Assembly (NCBI RefSeq): GCF_000003815.2
Contig: NW_023365789.1
Location: forward strand, 272,960 to 327,323
Origin: Branchiostoma floridae
Taxonomy: Eukaryota; Chordata; Leptocardii; Amphioxiformes; Branchiostomatidae
Direction: 5' to 3'
DNA length: 54,364 nt
Each line of letters starts with the position of its first letter. The first letter of the stretch is position 1. A model generated the notes under the pieces. That model did no database searches. It saw nothing but the letters and a program-made list of their open reading frames with translations, and was not told the DNA's origin. A program made the translations under genes and the position numbers. Below are positions 22,195 to 33,639 of this stretch, piece after piece.

Positions 22195-24218
22195 GGGTCT
22201 ATTGATGAGGTAAATTGATATGAACTACAAAACAACACGGTCCCGAATACTTACAGTTTTCACTATTCAGGCAGCAGGTTGTTAGCAAGGTGTTGCAGTG
22301 TTACTCTAAGTTTGAATGTACAGGTAGTTTGTCGTCTCACTTCTCTCTCGACCAACTGGGCGTACTTTTCTGCTCACGTAGATATCGTTAGACAGCGCAT
22401 GCGCCTTGATAAAAAGTTAACCCTCTCTCATATGTCACATGAGGTACGGAAGGCTGGCAAAGCGCCTTTCATTATTTTGCGTGATGATTTCATAAATTCC
22501 GTGAAAATATCAAACCTCGACCGAAAAAGTTGACAGACAATTATAGCAGTGATCACTTGGTGTTTCTTTTGCGAACTGTTAACGGTTTCACATACATGGT
22601 TAGTAGAGGTATTGTGATCTTACACCTGTGAGCCTACGTGTTCCTGTGAACCAGTGAGAGTGTTTACCAGGTACGGTGTTGACTTAACGAACGCGTGAAG
22701 GGATCAGGTGAAGGAAAGTTCATTTGATGATTTTGGGAAGGAGGGGGGAGGGCATTTATCAATCTTTGCAACAGGGTAGATTCGATATTGAGACATCACG
22801 GAAATCTTACTATTTACCAATCTAATCAAAAAGGGCCACAAATACGGCAAATGATACACTTAGAGCCAGAGGGTTTCATCTCTATGGAAGTACCAACAAA
22901 TTCGGTGCTGACTTCAGAAACACGTATGTGAAGTGATAAGTTAAGGGACGGGTCATTTATGTTATTTTTATGTAATGGTGCGGTTTTTCATGATTTGGGT
23001 GTACCTTGCAACAAGAGAGAGATGCACTATGGATACATACTGGAGATATCAGTAGTAAATTAGTAGTAGTTACAATATGATAAAGGTACGTTACACGTTT
23101 GTAGGAGAGCGTCAACACATTTGGTCCCAATGGTTAAATAGTTGTTCTCGCCTGTCGTGCCTCTTGTACTGAGAGACCCTGTGATCCCCGGGAGGGGGTT
23201 AAAGGGCAGGTACGGTATCGACTATGCGATAAGGCGAAGAACAGTTCCCTTTGTTTCCTAGTGGGAAAACTGTTGTAACATTTATTGATTGTTTTAACAA
23301 GAGACACCTGTCGAAAATTCACCTGGCTGCTTGAATGGATGACGAAATTAATGGTTAAATGGCCATATCCAGAGCTCAGTCAGAGGGCATGTGTCTTATG
23401 GTGGCCTTTCGTGACTCCGTGTCCAGACAAACTTTGCGAACTCATTAACGGTATTGACTTAAGGAAAATACTGAGACTTAGGAACTTTGAAGGTGAAACG
23501 CTAAGAATGGTTCACTTTATGTTTTGTGGAGGGGTGTTATTTCGCAACATTTAAAACTTTTCGCTACAAGGGGAATACTAGATAGTTTTAAGTAAAAGCA
23601 ACATTTGCGGTTACAATTTTAATGAATGACAACATGGACAAATGTTACCCAAATTGTTGATAAAGTAGTGTATTAGTTCACCCGTCGTGCCGCCGTGCCC
23701 ATACTGACCCTGTGAACCCCACAGCGGTGTTTACCAGGTACGATGTTGACTCAGGTAAATATTGCGGAGATCTTACGGCCGTACGTCAGGTTAACGTCTC
23801 ATGCTTGTTGGAGGCATGTAATTTCGCAACATTCCAACTTTTTTTGCTACAAACGGAATATTAGTTAGCGCTTACAAATGTTAGCCTTTTTATTGCTTTT
23901 AATGAATGGCACTATGAACAAAAAGACCATATTAGTTAGTAAAGTAGTGTATTAGTTCAACCTTCGTGCCCATACAACTGCGCTTCTTGTCAGTCATTTG
24001 TCAACCGTTAGTTTGTCAGCCATATAGCTTTACGTCCTTTACAACTGCAAAAATCAATAAATGCCTTCTAATTGTATTCACCATGTGCCCATAGTGACCC
24101 TGTGAACCCCACAACGGTGTTTACCAGGTACGGTGTTGACTCGGGTAAATATTGAGAAGACCATACGGCCGTACGTGAGGTTAACATCTTTAGCGGCACA
24201 TTTTATGTCTGGGGAGGG
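22195..24218. repeat. Further beta modules upstream of G2
   Basis: Diverged copies start near 22640, 22880, 23160, 23700 and 24090, with GTTTACCAGGTACG and ACGGCCGTACG marks. An NRF1-like site is at 22395-22404. TGACCCTGTGAACC (a DR2-like spacing) is at 23705-23718 and 24095-24108. No gene seen. Confidence 0.6.
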
Positions 24219-25199
24219 NNNNNNNNNNNNNNNNNNNNNNNNNNNNNNNNNNNNNNNNNNNNNNNNNNNNNNNNNNNNNNNNNNNNNNNNNNNNNNNNNN
24301 NNNNNNNNNNNNNNNNNNNNNNNNNNNNNNNNNNNNNNNNNNNNNNNNNNNNNNNNNNNNNNNNNNNNNNNNNNNNNNNNNNNNNNNNNNNNNNNNNNNN
24401 NNNNNNNNNNNNNNNNNNNNNNNNNNNNNNNNNNNNNNNNNNNNNNNNNNNNNNNNNNNNNNNNNNNNNNNNNNNNNNNNNNNNNNNNNNNNNNNNNNNN
24501 NNNNNNNNNNNNNNNNNNNNNNNNNNNNNNNNNNNNNNNNNNNNNNNNNNNNNNNNNNNNNNNNNNNNNNNNNNNNNNNNNNNNNNNNNNNNNNNNNNNN
24601 NNNNNNNNNNNNNNNNNNNNNNNNNNNNNNNNNNNNNNNNNNNNNNNNNNNNNNNNNNNNNNNNNNNNNNNNNNNNNNNNNNNNNNNNNNNNNNNNNNNN
24701 NNNNNNNNNNNNNNNNNNNNNNNNNNNNNNNNNNNNNNNNNNNNNNNNNNNNNNNNNNNNNNNNNNNNNNNNNNNNNNNNNNNNNNNNNNNNNNNNNNNN
24801 NNNNNNNNNNNNNNNNNNNNNNNNNNNNNNNNNNNNNNNNNNNNNNNNNNNNNNNNNNNNNNNNNNNNNNNNNNNNNNNNNNNNNNNNNNNNNNNNNNNN
24901 NNNNNNNNNNNNNNNNNNNNNNNNNNNNNNNNNNNNNNNNNNNNNNNNNNNNNNNNNNNNNNNNNNNNNNNNNNNNNNNNNNNNNNNNNNNNNNNNNNNN
25001 NNNNNNNNNNNNNNNNNNNNNNNNNNNNNNNNNNNNNNNNNNNNNNNNNNNNNNNNNNNNNNNNNNNNNNNNNNNNNNNNNNNNNNNNNNNNNNNNNNNN
25101 NNNNNNNNNNNNNNNNNNNNNNNNNNNNNNNNNNNNNNNNNNNNNNNNNNNNNNNNNNNNNNNNNNNNNNNNNNNNNNNNNNNNNNNNNNNNNNNNNNN
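24219..25199. other. Assembly gap, 981 N
   Basis: Unknown sequence. By comparison with 8820-9170 upstream of G1, it begins inside a beta module and ends inside the 3' flank of G3. The join of the 16-kb duplication lies in or near it. Open frames across it are meaningless. Confidence 1.
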
Positions 25200-26915
25200 C
25201 GTTTGTGACAAACAGTCTCTGGTAAACTCAATATTCTGCTGACAGTTTCTGGTATGCTGATTAGTCTCGTTACCAGGCTCTACTGGTTGGGCTTTTTGTG
25301 GCCAATAACGTGCTTTTCTGTTTCCCATGGCATATCAGTGTTATATGTATCAACTTTCTTGCTGGCCGACTTCGTAGAATACTACGAATGCCGCCCACAA
25401 TCAAACGTAACATGCAACCAGAAAAATAACAACTACTCGTAAAGCATTATAAGTAAAGGGAGTAAAGTCTGTTTGGGTACCAGAGCTGGTCTCACACATC
25501 TTGTACAACATTGGTGTGTTACGACTTGAGACGGTTTGCTGATTATGGTATACAGAGTGGAGAACACTGACGACCCGCCTCAGTGGACACTGGCATACGG
25601 CGTAGTGGATGGATGGATGCATACAAAGTGTATCTTTTTAAAGACGTTGCATGTGAAAAGAATTCCATGTGATACTTATAAATGCCATAAAACACAGTCA
25701 CCAGACGTCATTTTTACCAAATTTTATTTACCACGTCACACGATTAACATGCAAAATAAGCAGAATGAAGAATGTAGACATTTACCAAATACTAAATCAT
25801 TTTAAGCGCCATTAGATTATTAATTACTTTTATGTATACATTATATTATTAATATGTTACTTTCAACCAACACCAAAATTATTCAGTTAAGAACTATATA
25901 ACACTACGGTGTTTATAATTTGTAATATAAAATCGATTAGAATCTTTAACTGTTTTATGTATTTCAATACATCATGTAGATTCCCAAATATGAACTGAAA
26001 CTTCACTTTCCGTTTACTGAATGAATAGAAATCAACTAATGTAATTTAATTACTGCAGAAAATTAACCATAAGTAATTCAACACCATAATCTGACCTATT
26101 TTGGTACTCATAAAGTAGAACAAAACATCCGGATATTCATAACAGATACAAACTTATGACAGCGTGAATATCAAGTAGCAAATAATTATGTTAATCAACT
26201 GGTCATATGATTAAAACTCAAGCATTTTACACGTCTGATTTGCTATTTTGGGGTGACCACCAATTATATATTGTTCTTGAAATGACAATGATATTATTGT
26301 GATTATTTACATATGACAGTGCATCGTGAAGGGCAGGTTTATCATTTTGAAAGCTTTTAGCTAAATCAATTTTTGAAAACTCTATTCTGTGTAGGTCACT
26401 TCCTTGCATGCCACACAACTAGAAAGATGAACTCAAGCAAGAAAATTACATATCAACTTATCGAACTGTCCTAACATTTCTACTTTATTTTATCATCAGT
26501 CTGGAAGTTTGCACAATAAGTACATTTTTCACAGATCTACGTGTATTTTACAAACATTTGCTCCATATCCTAGGAGTAGGCTGTAACATGCGTCTACGAC
26601 TACAACCTAATATTATACCAATCAATATGATACTTTTTAAAAAGCTGCTAGTAATTATAGCATTGCTACTTTAACGTAGAAATCAGTCCCTTCACAATGG
26701 TGAATGTTTTTTACAGATATATTTGCACTATATACATTTATCAATGTGCGCACCTTTGATGACAAAATGCCATTGTTACCAAGGCACTCTGTCAAACTAT
26801 AGAAATAGCCCGTCAGTCTAGAGATTAGAGATTACAGGCTATGATTATACCATTGATAATGAAACTTCGTGAAAAGTGGACATCATGCTGATGATGACAC
26901 AGTTGCTTCGGTAGC
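25200..26915. other. 3' flank of G3
   Basis: Homologous to 9170-11016 downstream of G2, so the duplicated unit runs from one TIR gene's 3' flank to the next, about 16 kb. Probably includes the 3' UTR; no separate gene seen. Confidence 0.6.
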
Positions 26916-27787
26916 TTACTTAGCCTTCGGCCTCTTTACAAAAGAATCCACCATCCTCACCAACTGCTCAAACAGCGCGCCCTTCCACGGGTCCTCGTCA
27001 TGACCTTTGGCCATGTTGATGAAGAGCAGCTGTGCGAAGGGGATGGACATGGGCCCGGGCGGCGGCCATGTTGTCTTCTCCAGCATCACGGGGATGATGG
27101 GTGTCTTCAAGGTGTGCGCAAGCGCAACTTCGTCCCGGCAGTTCTTGGACTCGGCGTAAGGGGGCGTCACGCAGCTGACAACGACCTGAAAGTGAGATAC
27201 GCCATAGCATCAGGTCCGAATCGCATTGTTAGAAGAATTGTTTAAGCATTGCATATTATAGTGATTTTGTTGGTCGTTGTGTTTTCACAGAAAGGCTTAC
27301 CTGGCTCTTCACAATTTTCGTACTCTACATGGGCGTTAAATTACAAACTTAATATTGCTATTATTATATTACTGAATATCAAGCTGATGTGTTACACCAA
27401 AAGGCTGTTATACTGGCTATATAGCTACAGATACAGCTACTAATTATAAGACATACCATATACTCGACCACTCATTCACATACCATATACTCCACCACTC
27501 ATTCACATACTCACACTCACTTACTGACTTATTCATCAGTCGCTCACTCACTCAAACACTCATTCACTCGCACCCATTCTCTAACCAAATTTTCTATGCT
27601 AAAGGCTCACAATAATCCGTACCTTTGCTCCCCTGATGCCCTTGTCCATCATCTCATACAGACTGTCTCCTCCCCCCATCTGCTTGATGTCCATCCAGCA
27701 GCTGTAGCCTCGCTCCTGCAGGCGATCGTGCAGCAGCAGCACTTTGTCCTGGTGGTCCCACTGGTACGACAGGAAAACCGCATTTTG
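26916..27787 (-). CDS. G3 TIR domain, two exons
   Basis: Exons 27787-27623 and 27185-26916. Nearly identical to the G2 TIR (differences such as LLFINMAKGHDEDPWKGALF). Same motifs: AVFLSYQW, GGGDSLYEMMDKG, SCVTPPYAESKNCRDE. Such near identity, higher than in the LRR region, points to recent duplication or conversion. Confidence 0.9.
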
Positions 27788-30700
27788 CTGCAAAGAGGCA
27801 TGTTTCTGTACTATGCATATGCCTTTGAGAATAGTCTATATTGGCTCCCTTGCGTACTGAAAATAATCAGATTTGGCCAATCAGGGCGAGTTAGTCTTCA
27901 TGTATTCAAGTATTTCCTTGGCCTCTTGGCTGGCCCAGTCTTGAGTTACAACTAAGCAACTCATCTGGCAATTTTAACTTTGTTTTGCGAAAATCTTTTA
28001 TCGGGAGTTTGTAACAGTCTTGTATGGCATAGAGAGTATTTGAATTATATGTAATGTGGCTAGAAATGTCCCAACTGAGAGACGTGATAGCGGGTTTTGT
28101 AGTATAAGTTTGGACATAAAAATTCTCAATGTTCCTGTACATAAGTCGAACAACACCGTGAAAACTACCAGACCGTAACTACAGACAGACCTGAATGGAT
28201 ATCTTGGAGGTACTTACTGCTCCTGTAACTTCCGACCGGACCATCGGCTCCACCCGAGCAGTGAGAGCCGAAGTTCTGGGGTCAGGAGAATCGCCCTTCG
28301 TAATCGCCACAGCACCTTCAGGCTGGAAGCAAATTGTTGAGATTTAATCATGCTAAAATCCGTCAATTGTATCGTTAGCCGAGTGATTACGTCACTGGTA
28401 GTACTGCCGTAATGTCAATATTGTGAATATCAATCCCATGTAGTAGCAGGAGTAGTAGTAGTAGTAGCAGACCGGTGTATTATTCACATAACAAAACAGC
28501 CATGGAATGTTTACAAATAGGAATTGCACAACTTTGCCAGTACAAGTTATGATTGATATTTTCGTCAAAAGGAGTCCAGTTAGGCATTGTCATTTTTATC
28601 CTAACACAAAACGGGAATAAATTACTAAGCAAGAAAAGAAGGTAAAGGAATTGTGCGTAATATCTAAAAATTGTCCTGTCGTTACTCGTTAGCAAAAACA
28701 TAAAGGTCTGTTAGAAAATGTAACGCAGTAATTTAACTTTTCCATTTAGCTAGTGCACAGATAGCAACTGAAAAAGACGTTTTTATAATGTCACAAAGTA
28801 TGCAAATGTGCTACCTGTGTTTTCTTGACGTCATCACCTTGTTTCTGTGGTCGTCCTGCCACCTTAAGGTGTTCCGCTCTGCTTTTTACGTCTTCGGTTT
28901 CTGCATGGAAAATATACATTTCTTTATCCAATAACCATGGAAAGTACCACATGGGAAATAAAATGTACAATTATGCGGGTCAACATTGCCACCAGAAAGT
29001 TCCAAACGTTTATATCCACCGAATCCACAGTTTTCACCAACTGTACTGTGTAGTTTAACTCCTACATATACCCTTTAGGCGGATGAGTGAGACGCTTACA
29101 AACAGCAATAAACAATAAACTAAAGTATCTTTTAATGCAAAAATATGCTTAAATGTTATTACCATAGTTCGAAGGGGAACACAAACGTAGCAGCTTGTTA
29201 GAATGTGGCGAATGTGGCAAATCCTAATTTACGGGAGCGTACTGCATCAAATTGGTTTCTTTTATTTGTAAATATTAGATGTTATGGGTATGTACCAACA
29301 TCATATACTAGTTTTTATATCCAACAAAACTTTACTTACCTTTCTTTGCCTCCTGTGTCAGGAAGACCATCATGAAAATAACGGAAGGCATGTTATGCAT
29401 TTTAAACTGGTATCACTTTGGCGACTGCTATGGTCGACAATATAATAATTCTCTATTGACCCTACAAGTATACACAAGGAACGCTAACGTATCCCTTCCG
29501 ACACACATGACGTACCTTTAACTATATCCAAGACCAGTATGCACGTGAAAGCAGCTAAAAAGTCATTTTTTCTAAAGATAAAAGAATAATTGGAATATAA
29601 TTATCACCCCACCCTGGGTATCGTCGAAAGCTGGTCCGCCAGCTGCTGAAAGTCCAGGTCTCTGAGGTGCTGCTCCAGGGCGGAAAGTGTGGCCGCCTCA
29701 CCTTCCTTCTCTCTCCACTGTACCAGGGTCTGGTACACCTGGTCTGGAACGTCGTCTGGGGCGGAAGCCTGGCAAAAAAGTCATTGTGAAATATTATGTG
29801 CCTATTATTTCAATCCATTCAATGTGATCTAACCCCGTATTACTGACAATGATGATGATGATTACTGACAAACAGGTGTCAACGAAAACATCAGGAGACT
29901 AGAGTTCCACGAACACATCTCTTAGCGGAATAATCGTGCCTTTATTCAAGACTATTAGGTCTCATTCATGTATTGTTAAAGAGCACCTACCCCAAAAGCA
30001 AACGACCGCATGAACGTGTGTTTGTAGGAGTTGAAAATTCCATTTATCCATCCCATCTAACCTGCTGTGCCGTAGGAAAATGGTAGGTAAACTATGCGAA
30101 CTTGACCTTCCTTCTCACAACAGCTACTTCTCAAGTCCAAACCCCCTCAAGCTATGCTGGCGACATACATACAGACCCACACTATAGCCACTGCACCATG
30201 GCACAACTGAAAACATGTCTTGGGTGTTTACTTAACCTACATTTCTAAGGCTGTTTATTTTCGTAAGATACAAGCTAGCTAGTGTCCTCAAAATCAGGTC
30301 TTACCCTGAACTGCATGGGATTTGTAAACTTTCTTAATTAATTATGTAAATAAGCACATGATTAACATAATTAGCATTTCAATATGTAGATCAGCACTCA
30401 AGAACGTCTGGAACGTCGTCGGGGGCGGAAGACTGATGGAATAAGGTATTGTAGACTATCATATGATAATTCAATTCAGTTCAACCTTATCACTATATCA
30501 TGATTAGGAGCCTATATCTGTGAATGATCGTATAAAGAACAAGGTACTTATTATTGTCTTGGTGGCCAAAGCGTTTTTATCTGTAAGGGAGGCGAAATAT
30601 TTTGTTTGTTATAGATAGTATGGCCATGATGACACAAGCATTGATTCTAATTCCTATCTGCAAAGTTACATAAAGAACAAAAACCTCACCTTGATGGCGT

Positions 30701-30982
30701 CCATCGCCCTATTGCTGATCCCCAGGCTCCGGGCGAGAGGTTTCCACTGGGTTTGGCTCGCCCTCACGGACAGGCGGTTAAAGGCACGGAGAATTTTCTT
30801 CTCTGAATGAAAAAAAATTGCATTTTCAGTTCACTTTATTACATGAACTGAAAATACAATTTATTTATTTCAGAGAAGAAAATTTATTATTGTCTTTGTG
30901 GCCAAAGCGTTTCTATCTTTAGAACGTCAAATTTCTAGTCCCACCCGAATTTACGTATATATATATGTATATGTCAAAGTCA

Positions 30983-31020
<38 letters not shown>

Positions 31021-33211
31021 GTTAAATTCGGGTGGGACTAGAAATTTGGCGTTCTAAAGATCCAGCAAAAAGCATATAGATTAAGTAAACAAATTACCAT
31101 ATGACAAATATTCAGCTTAAAGACAAACATAGACATCTTGTGGAAAGTGGTAAAAGAATTCATTAAAAGTCGCTTTGATAGCCTCTTAAACATGCCTCAC
31201 CTTTGTCAGCCTCCTGTTTCAGGAAGGCCATGATGGCGCCGGTCCCTTGTTCACACACGTCTTGTGGAGGGTATGCCAGGGGGTTTCCAGAAACATCGAG
31301 GTCCCTCAGCTTGTCTGCTCGGTGAAGGGCGGTTGGGAGCCTGGTGATGTTGTTGTTACTTATGTCCAGTTTCTCCATGGCAGGTAGTTCACACAGGACT
31401 TCTGGGAACGTGTCGAACTTGTTTTTGTTGAGTCGGACCACCCGTAGGTTGTGCAGGTGACTCATGGTGCTCGGCAGGGTTCTGAGGAGGTTATATTCCA
31501 ATGACAAGTAACACAGGTGTTGTAAGTTTCCCACTTCATCTGGGACCATGTCGAACTTGCAGCCACCAGCATACAGTACCTCCAGTGTCTTCAGCTGCAG
31601 CACCTGTCTGGGGAACTCATCAAACTGACAGTTGGGGACACTGAGAGCCTTCAGCCTGGCGAGTCGTGTGACGTCATCGGGTAGACGTCTGATGGGGTTC
31701 CCACCGACACTTAACTTCTCAAGGTTAGGGAGCGAGCACACACCTGAGGGTACCTCCGTCAGCTGATTACCATTAATGTACAGTTCTCTCAGTTTCGTCA
31801 GCTTTTCCACACCAGGAGGGAAGGTGGAGACTTTATTATTACCGACAGTTAACACCTCAAGGTTAGGGAGCGAGCATACCCTAGAGGGTACCTCCGTCAG
31901 CTGATTATCATGAATGCGCAGTTCTCTCAGTTTCTGCAGCTTTTCCACTCCAGGAGGGAAGGTGGAGAGCTTGTTGTTATAGACATGTAACACCTCAAGG
32001 TTAGGCAGCGAGCACACCCCTGGGGGTACCTCCGTCAGCTGATTACCATAAATGCGCAGTTCTCTCAGTTTCTGCAGCTTTTCCACACCAGGAGGGAAGG
32101 TGGAAAGCATATTGTTACCGACAACTAACAACTCAAGGTTAGGGAGCGAGCAGACGCCTGAGGGTACCTCCGTCAGCTGATTATCATTAATGCCCAGTTT
32201 TGTCAGTTTCTGCAGCTTTTCCACACCAGGAGGGAAGGTGGAGAGCTTATTGTTAACGACACTTAACACCTCAAGGTTAGGGAGCGAGCGCACCCCTGAG
32301 GGAACCTCCGTCAGCTGATTACCATAAATGTACAGTTCTCTCAGTTTCTGCAGCTTTTCCACCCCAGGAGGGAAGGTGAAGAGTTTATTATTACCGACAT
32401 CTAACACCTCAAGGTTAGGGAGCGAGCAGACGCCTGAGGGAACCTCCGTCAGCTGATTATCATGAATGAGTAATCTGGTCAATTTCTGCAGCTTTTCCAC
32501 ACCAAGAGGGAAAGTGGAAAATTTGTTCCCATTAGCCTCCAACGACTCAAGGTTTGACAGAGAGCAAACCCCTCGTGGAACTTCTGTCAACTGGTTACCA
32601 TAAATGTACAGTATTCTCAGTTTCTGCAGCTTTTCCACACCAGGAGGGAAGGTGGAGAGCTTATTGTTACCGACACTTAACAGCTCAAGGTTAGGGAGCG
32701 AGCAGACGCCTGAGGGTACCTCCGTCAGCTGATTACCATAAATGCGCAGTTCTCTCACTTTCTGCAGCTTTTCCACACCAGGAGGGAAGGTGGAGAGATT
32801 ATTGTTACTGGCATCAAAGTTTACAAGGTTGAGGCAGGAAAAGATTTTTGTAGGAAGTTTCTTTAACTTATTGTCCTTTACCCATAGCCATTCCAGGTTT
32901 TGTAAATCTTCCAACCCGTCAGGCAACTCACTCAAATTATTGCTATGGACATATAACTGTTTCAGCCCTTGCAAGGAACTGATCGCCTGTGGCAAACTTG
33001 TCAGCATGTTGCCGTTAGCGTCCAAACGGTAAAGTTTCTGCAGACGGCCGATTGCTTCCGGGATGCTGGTTAGTTTGTTATTGGACACATCTAGAGCCTC
33101 CAGGTCAGTGATATCAAACACCTCCTCCGGGATGGACGTCAGACCCTGGTTACTCAGGTCAAGGTAAAGGCGACCGTCGACAGTCCGCTGTAGGTTCAGG
33201 CCTGCCGCCAT
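26916..33211 (-). CDS. G3: LRR-death domain-TIR gene
   Basis: Close paralogue of G2. Exons in transcript order: 33211-31201, 30802-30690, 29768-29613, micro-exon 29352-29340, 28900-28815, 28322-28218, 27787-27623, 27185-26916. Total 2919 nt, 972 residues plus a stop. Residues 1-670 are LRRs, 671-760 the death domain, 765-828 a polar linker, 829-972 the TIR. No secretion signal or membrane segment. Exon lengths after the LRR exon are identical to G2, and all splice sites are intact. The N-terminus (MAAGLNLQRTVDGRLYLDLS) matches G1 rather than G2. Likely role, by analogy with MyD88: cytosolic sensing by LRR, assembly through DD, signalling or enzymatic output by TIR. This is inference. Confidence 0.85.
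28218..28900 (-). CDS. G3 linker exons before TIR
   Basis: Exons 28900-28815 (86 nt, ETEDVKSRAEHLKVAG...) and 28322-28218 (105 nt, PEGAVAITKGDSPD...). Polar and probably disordered. The first exon is open only when entered in phase 1. Confidence 0.75.
29340..29352 (-). CDS. G3 predicted 13-nt micro-exon
   Basis: Minus strand ACACAG|GAGGCAAAGAAAG|GTAAGT with a strong donor. It sits at the end of a decayed copy of the LRR-exon terminus (29340-29377). As in G2 it converts phase 0 to phase 1, joining DD to the linker in frame. It is conserved between the two TIR genes although the surrounding copy has decayed. Confidence 0.6.
29613..30802 (-). CDS. G3 death domain, two exons
   Basis: Exons 30802-30690 (113 nt, phase 1 to 0) and 29768-29613 (156 nt, phase 0). 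Seen: FNRLSVRASQTQWKPLARSL, QVYQTLVQWREKEGEAATL and LRDLDFQQLADQLSTIP. The first acceptor lies inside a large inverted repeat (30791-30886). The intron between the exons has a 27-nt broken copy of the second exon's start at 30405-30431. Confidence 0.88.
30405..30431 (-). pseudogene. Fragment of second DD exon in G3 intron
   Basis: Copies the first 26-27 nt of the 29613-29768 exon (SSAPDDVPD) with a CAG acceptor, then diverges and meets a stop soon after. It is a partial exon duplication; use in splicing would truncate the protein. Confidence 0.75.
30791..30886. repeat. Imperfect inverted repeat over a splice acceptor
   Basis: Arms 30791-30833 and 30844-30886, about 43 nt each with a 10-nt loop. 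The left arm includes the first 12 nt of the DD exon, its acceptor and pyrimidine tract; the right arm is an inverted copy. In RNA it would fold into a hairpin hiding the acceptor. Confidence 0.85.
30916..31060. mobile_element. 145-bp hairpin element (MITE-like)
   Basis: Arms of about 44 bp (AACGTCAAATTTCTAGTCCC on the left, complement on the right) around an AT-rich centre of TATATA repeats. The whole is almost a perfect palindrome. No clear target duplication, so the family is not assigned. Confidence 0.7.
31201..33211 (-). CDS. G3 LRR exon
   Basis: A single 2011-nt exon, phase 1 out. Generic LRRs come first (residues 21 to about 150, including a distinct pair with LPDGLEDLQNLEWLWVKDNK), then eight 46-residue NQLTEVP units, then NPIRRLPDDV-type LRRs, then the cap. 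One unit differs sharply from its neighbours (GVCSLSNLESLEANGNKFS) and is shared only with G4. ATG at 33211 follows a likely 3' splice site. Confidence 0.92.
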
Positions 33212-33299
33212 GTTGGTTATTTACTACATAACGTACAAAGAAAATTTAGATATATATTTAGATTCCCGCAAACGCGCATAGCACAATATGCAATCACGA

Positions 33300-33635
33300 A
33301 AGAGGCACAAACACACACAGAAAGGCAGACTGGCAACACGCACAGACACACAGATACACAAACACACACACAGACACATATTTCCACAAACACACACACT
33401 CTTGTGTATATGTACACATAAACACAGACAGACAGACACACACACACACGAACATACACCCCCACACACACAGACATGCACACACACGCACATATGCACA
33501 CACACAGAGACACACACGCACACATGCATACACACACATACATACATACGCGCACGCACACATACACAGACACACACGCACACACATGCGAACACACACA
33601 CATACACGCACACACACATACACACACACATATAT
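33300..33635. repeat. Long imperfect CA repeat 5' of G3
   Basis: About 335 bp of CA-rich DNA broken by GACA, CATA and CGCA variants. It occupies the same place as the shorter CA repeats of the other three genes. Open frames on both strands through it are low-complexity artefacts. Confidence 0.9.
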
Positions 33636-33639
33636 AGCT

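Noticed and set aside
24078-25328. Open frames of 340-416 residues
   Set aside because: They run through 981 unknown bases; the same applies to 40643-41479.
26916-33211. NLR identity
   Set aside because: No NACHT or NB-ARC motifs (P-loop GxxGxGKS/T) in any frame, and the LRR is at the N-terminus.
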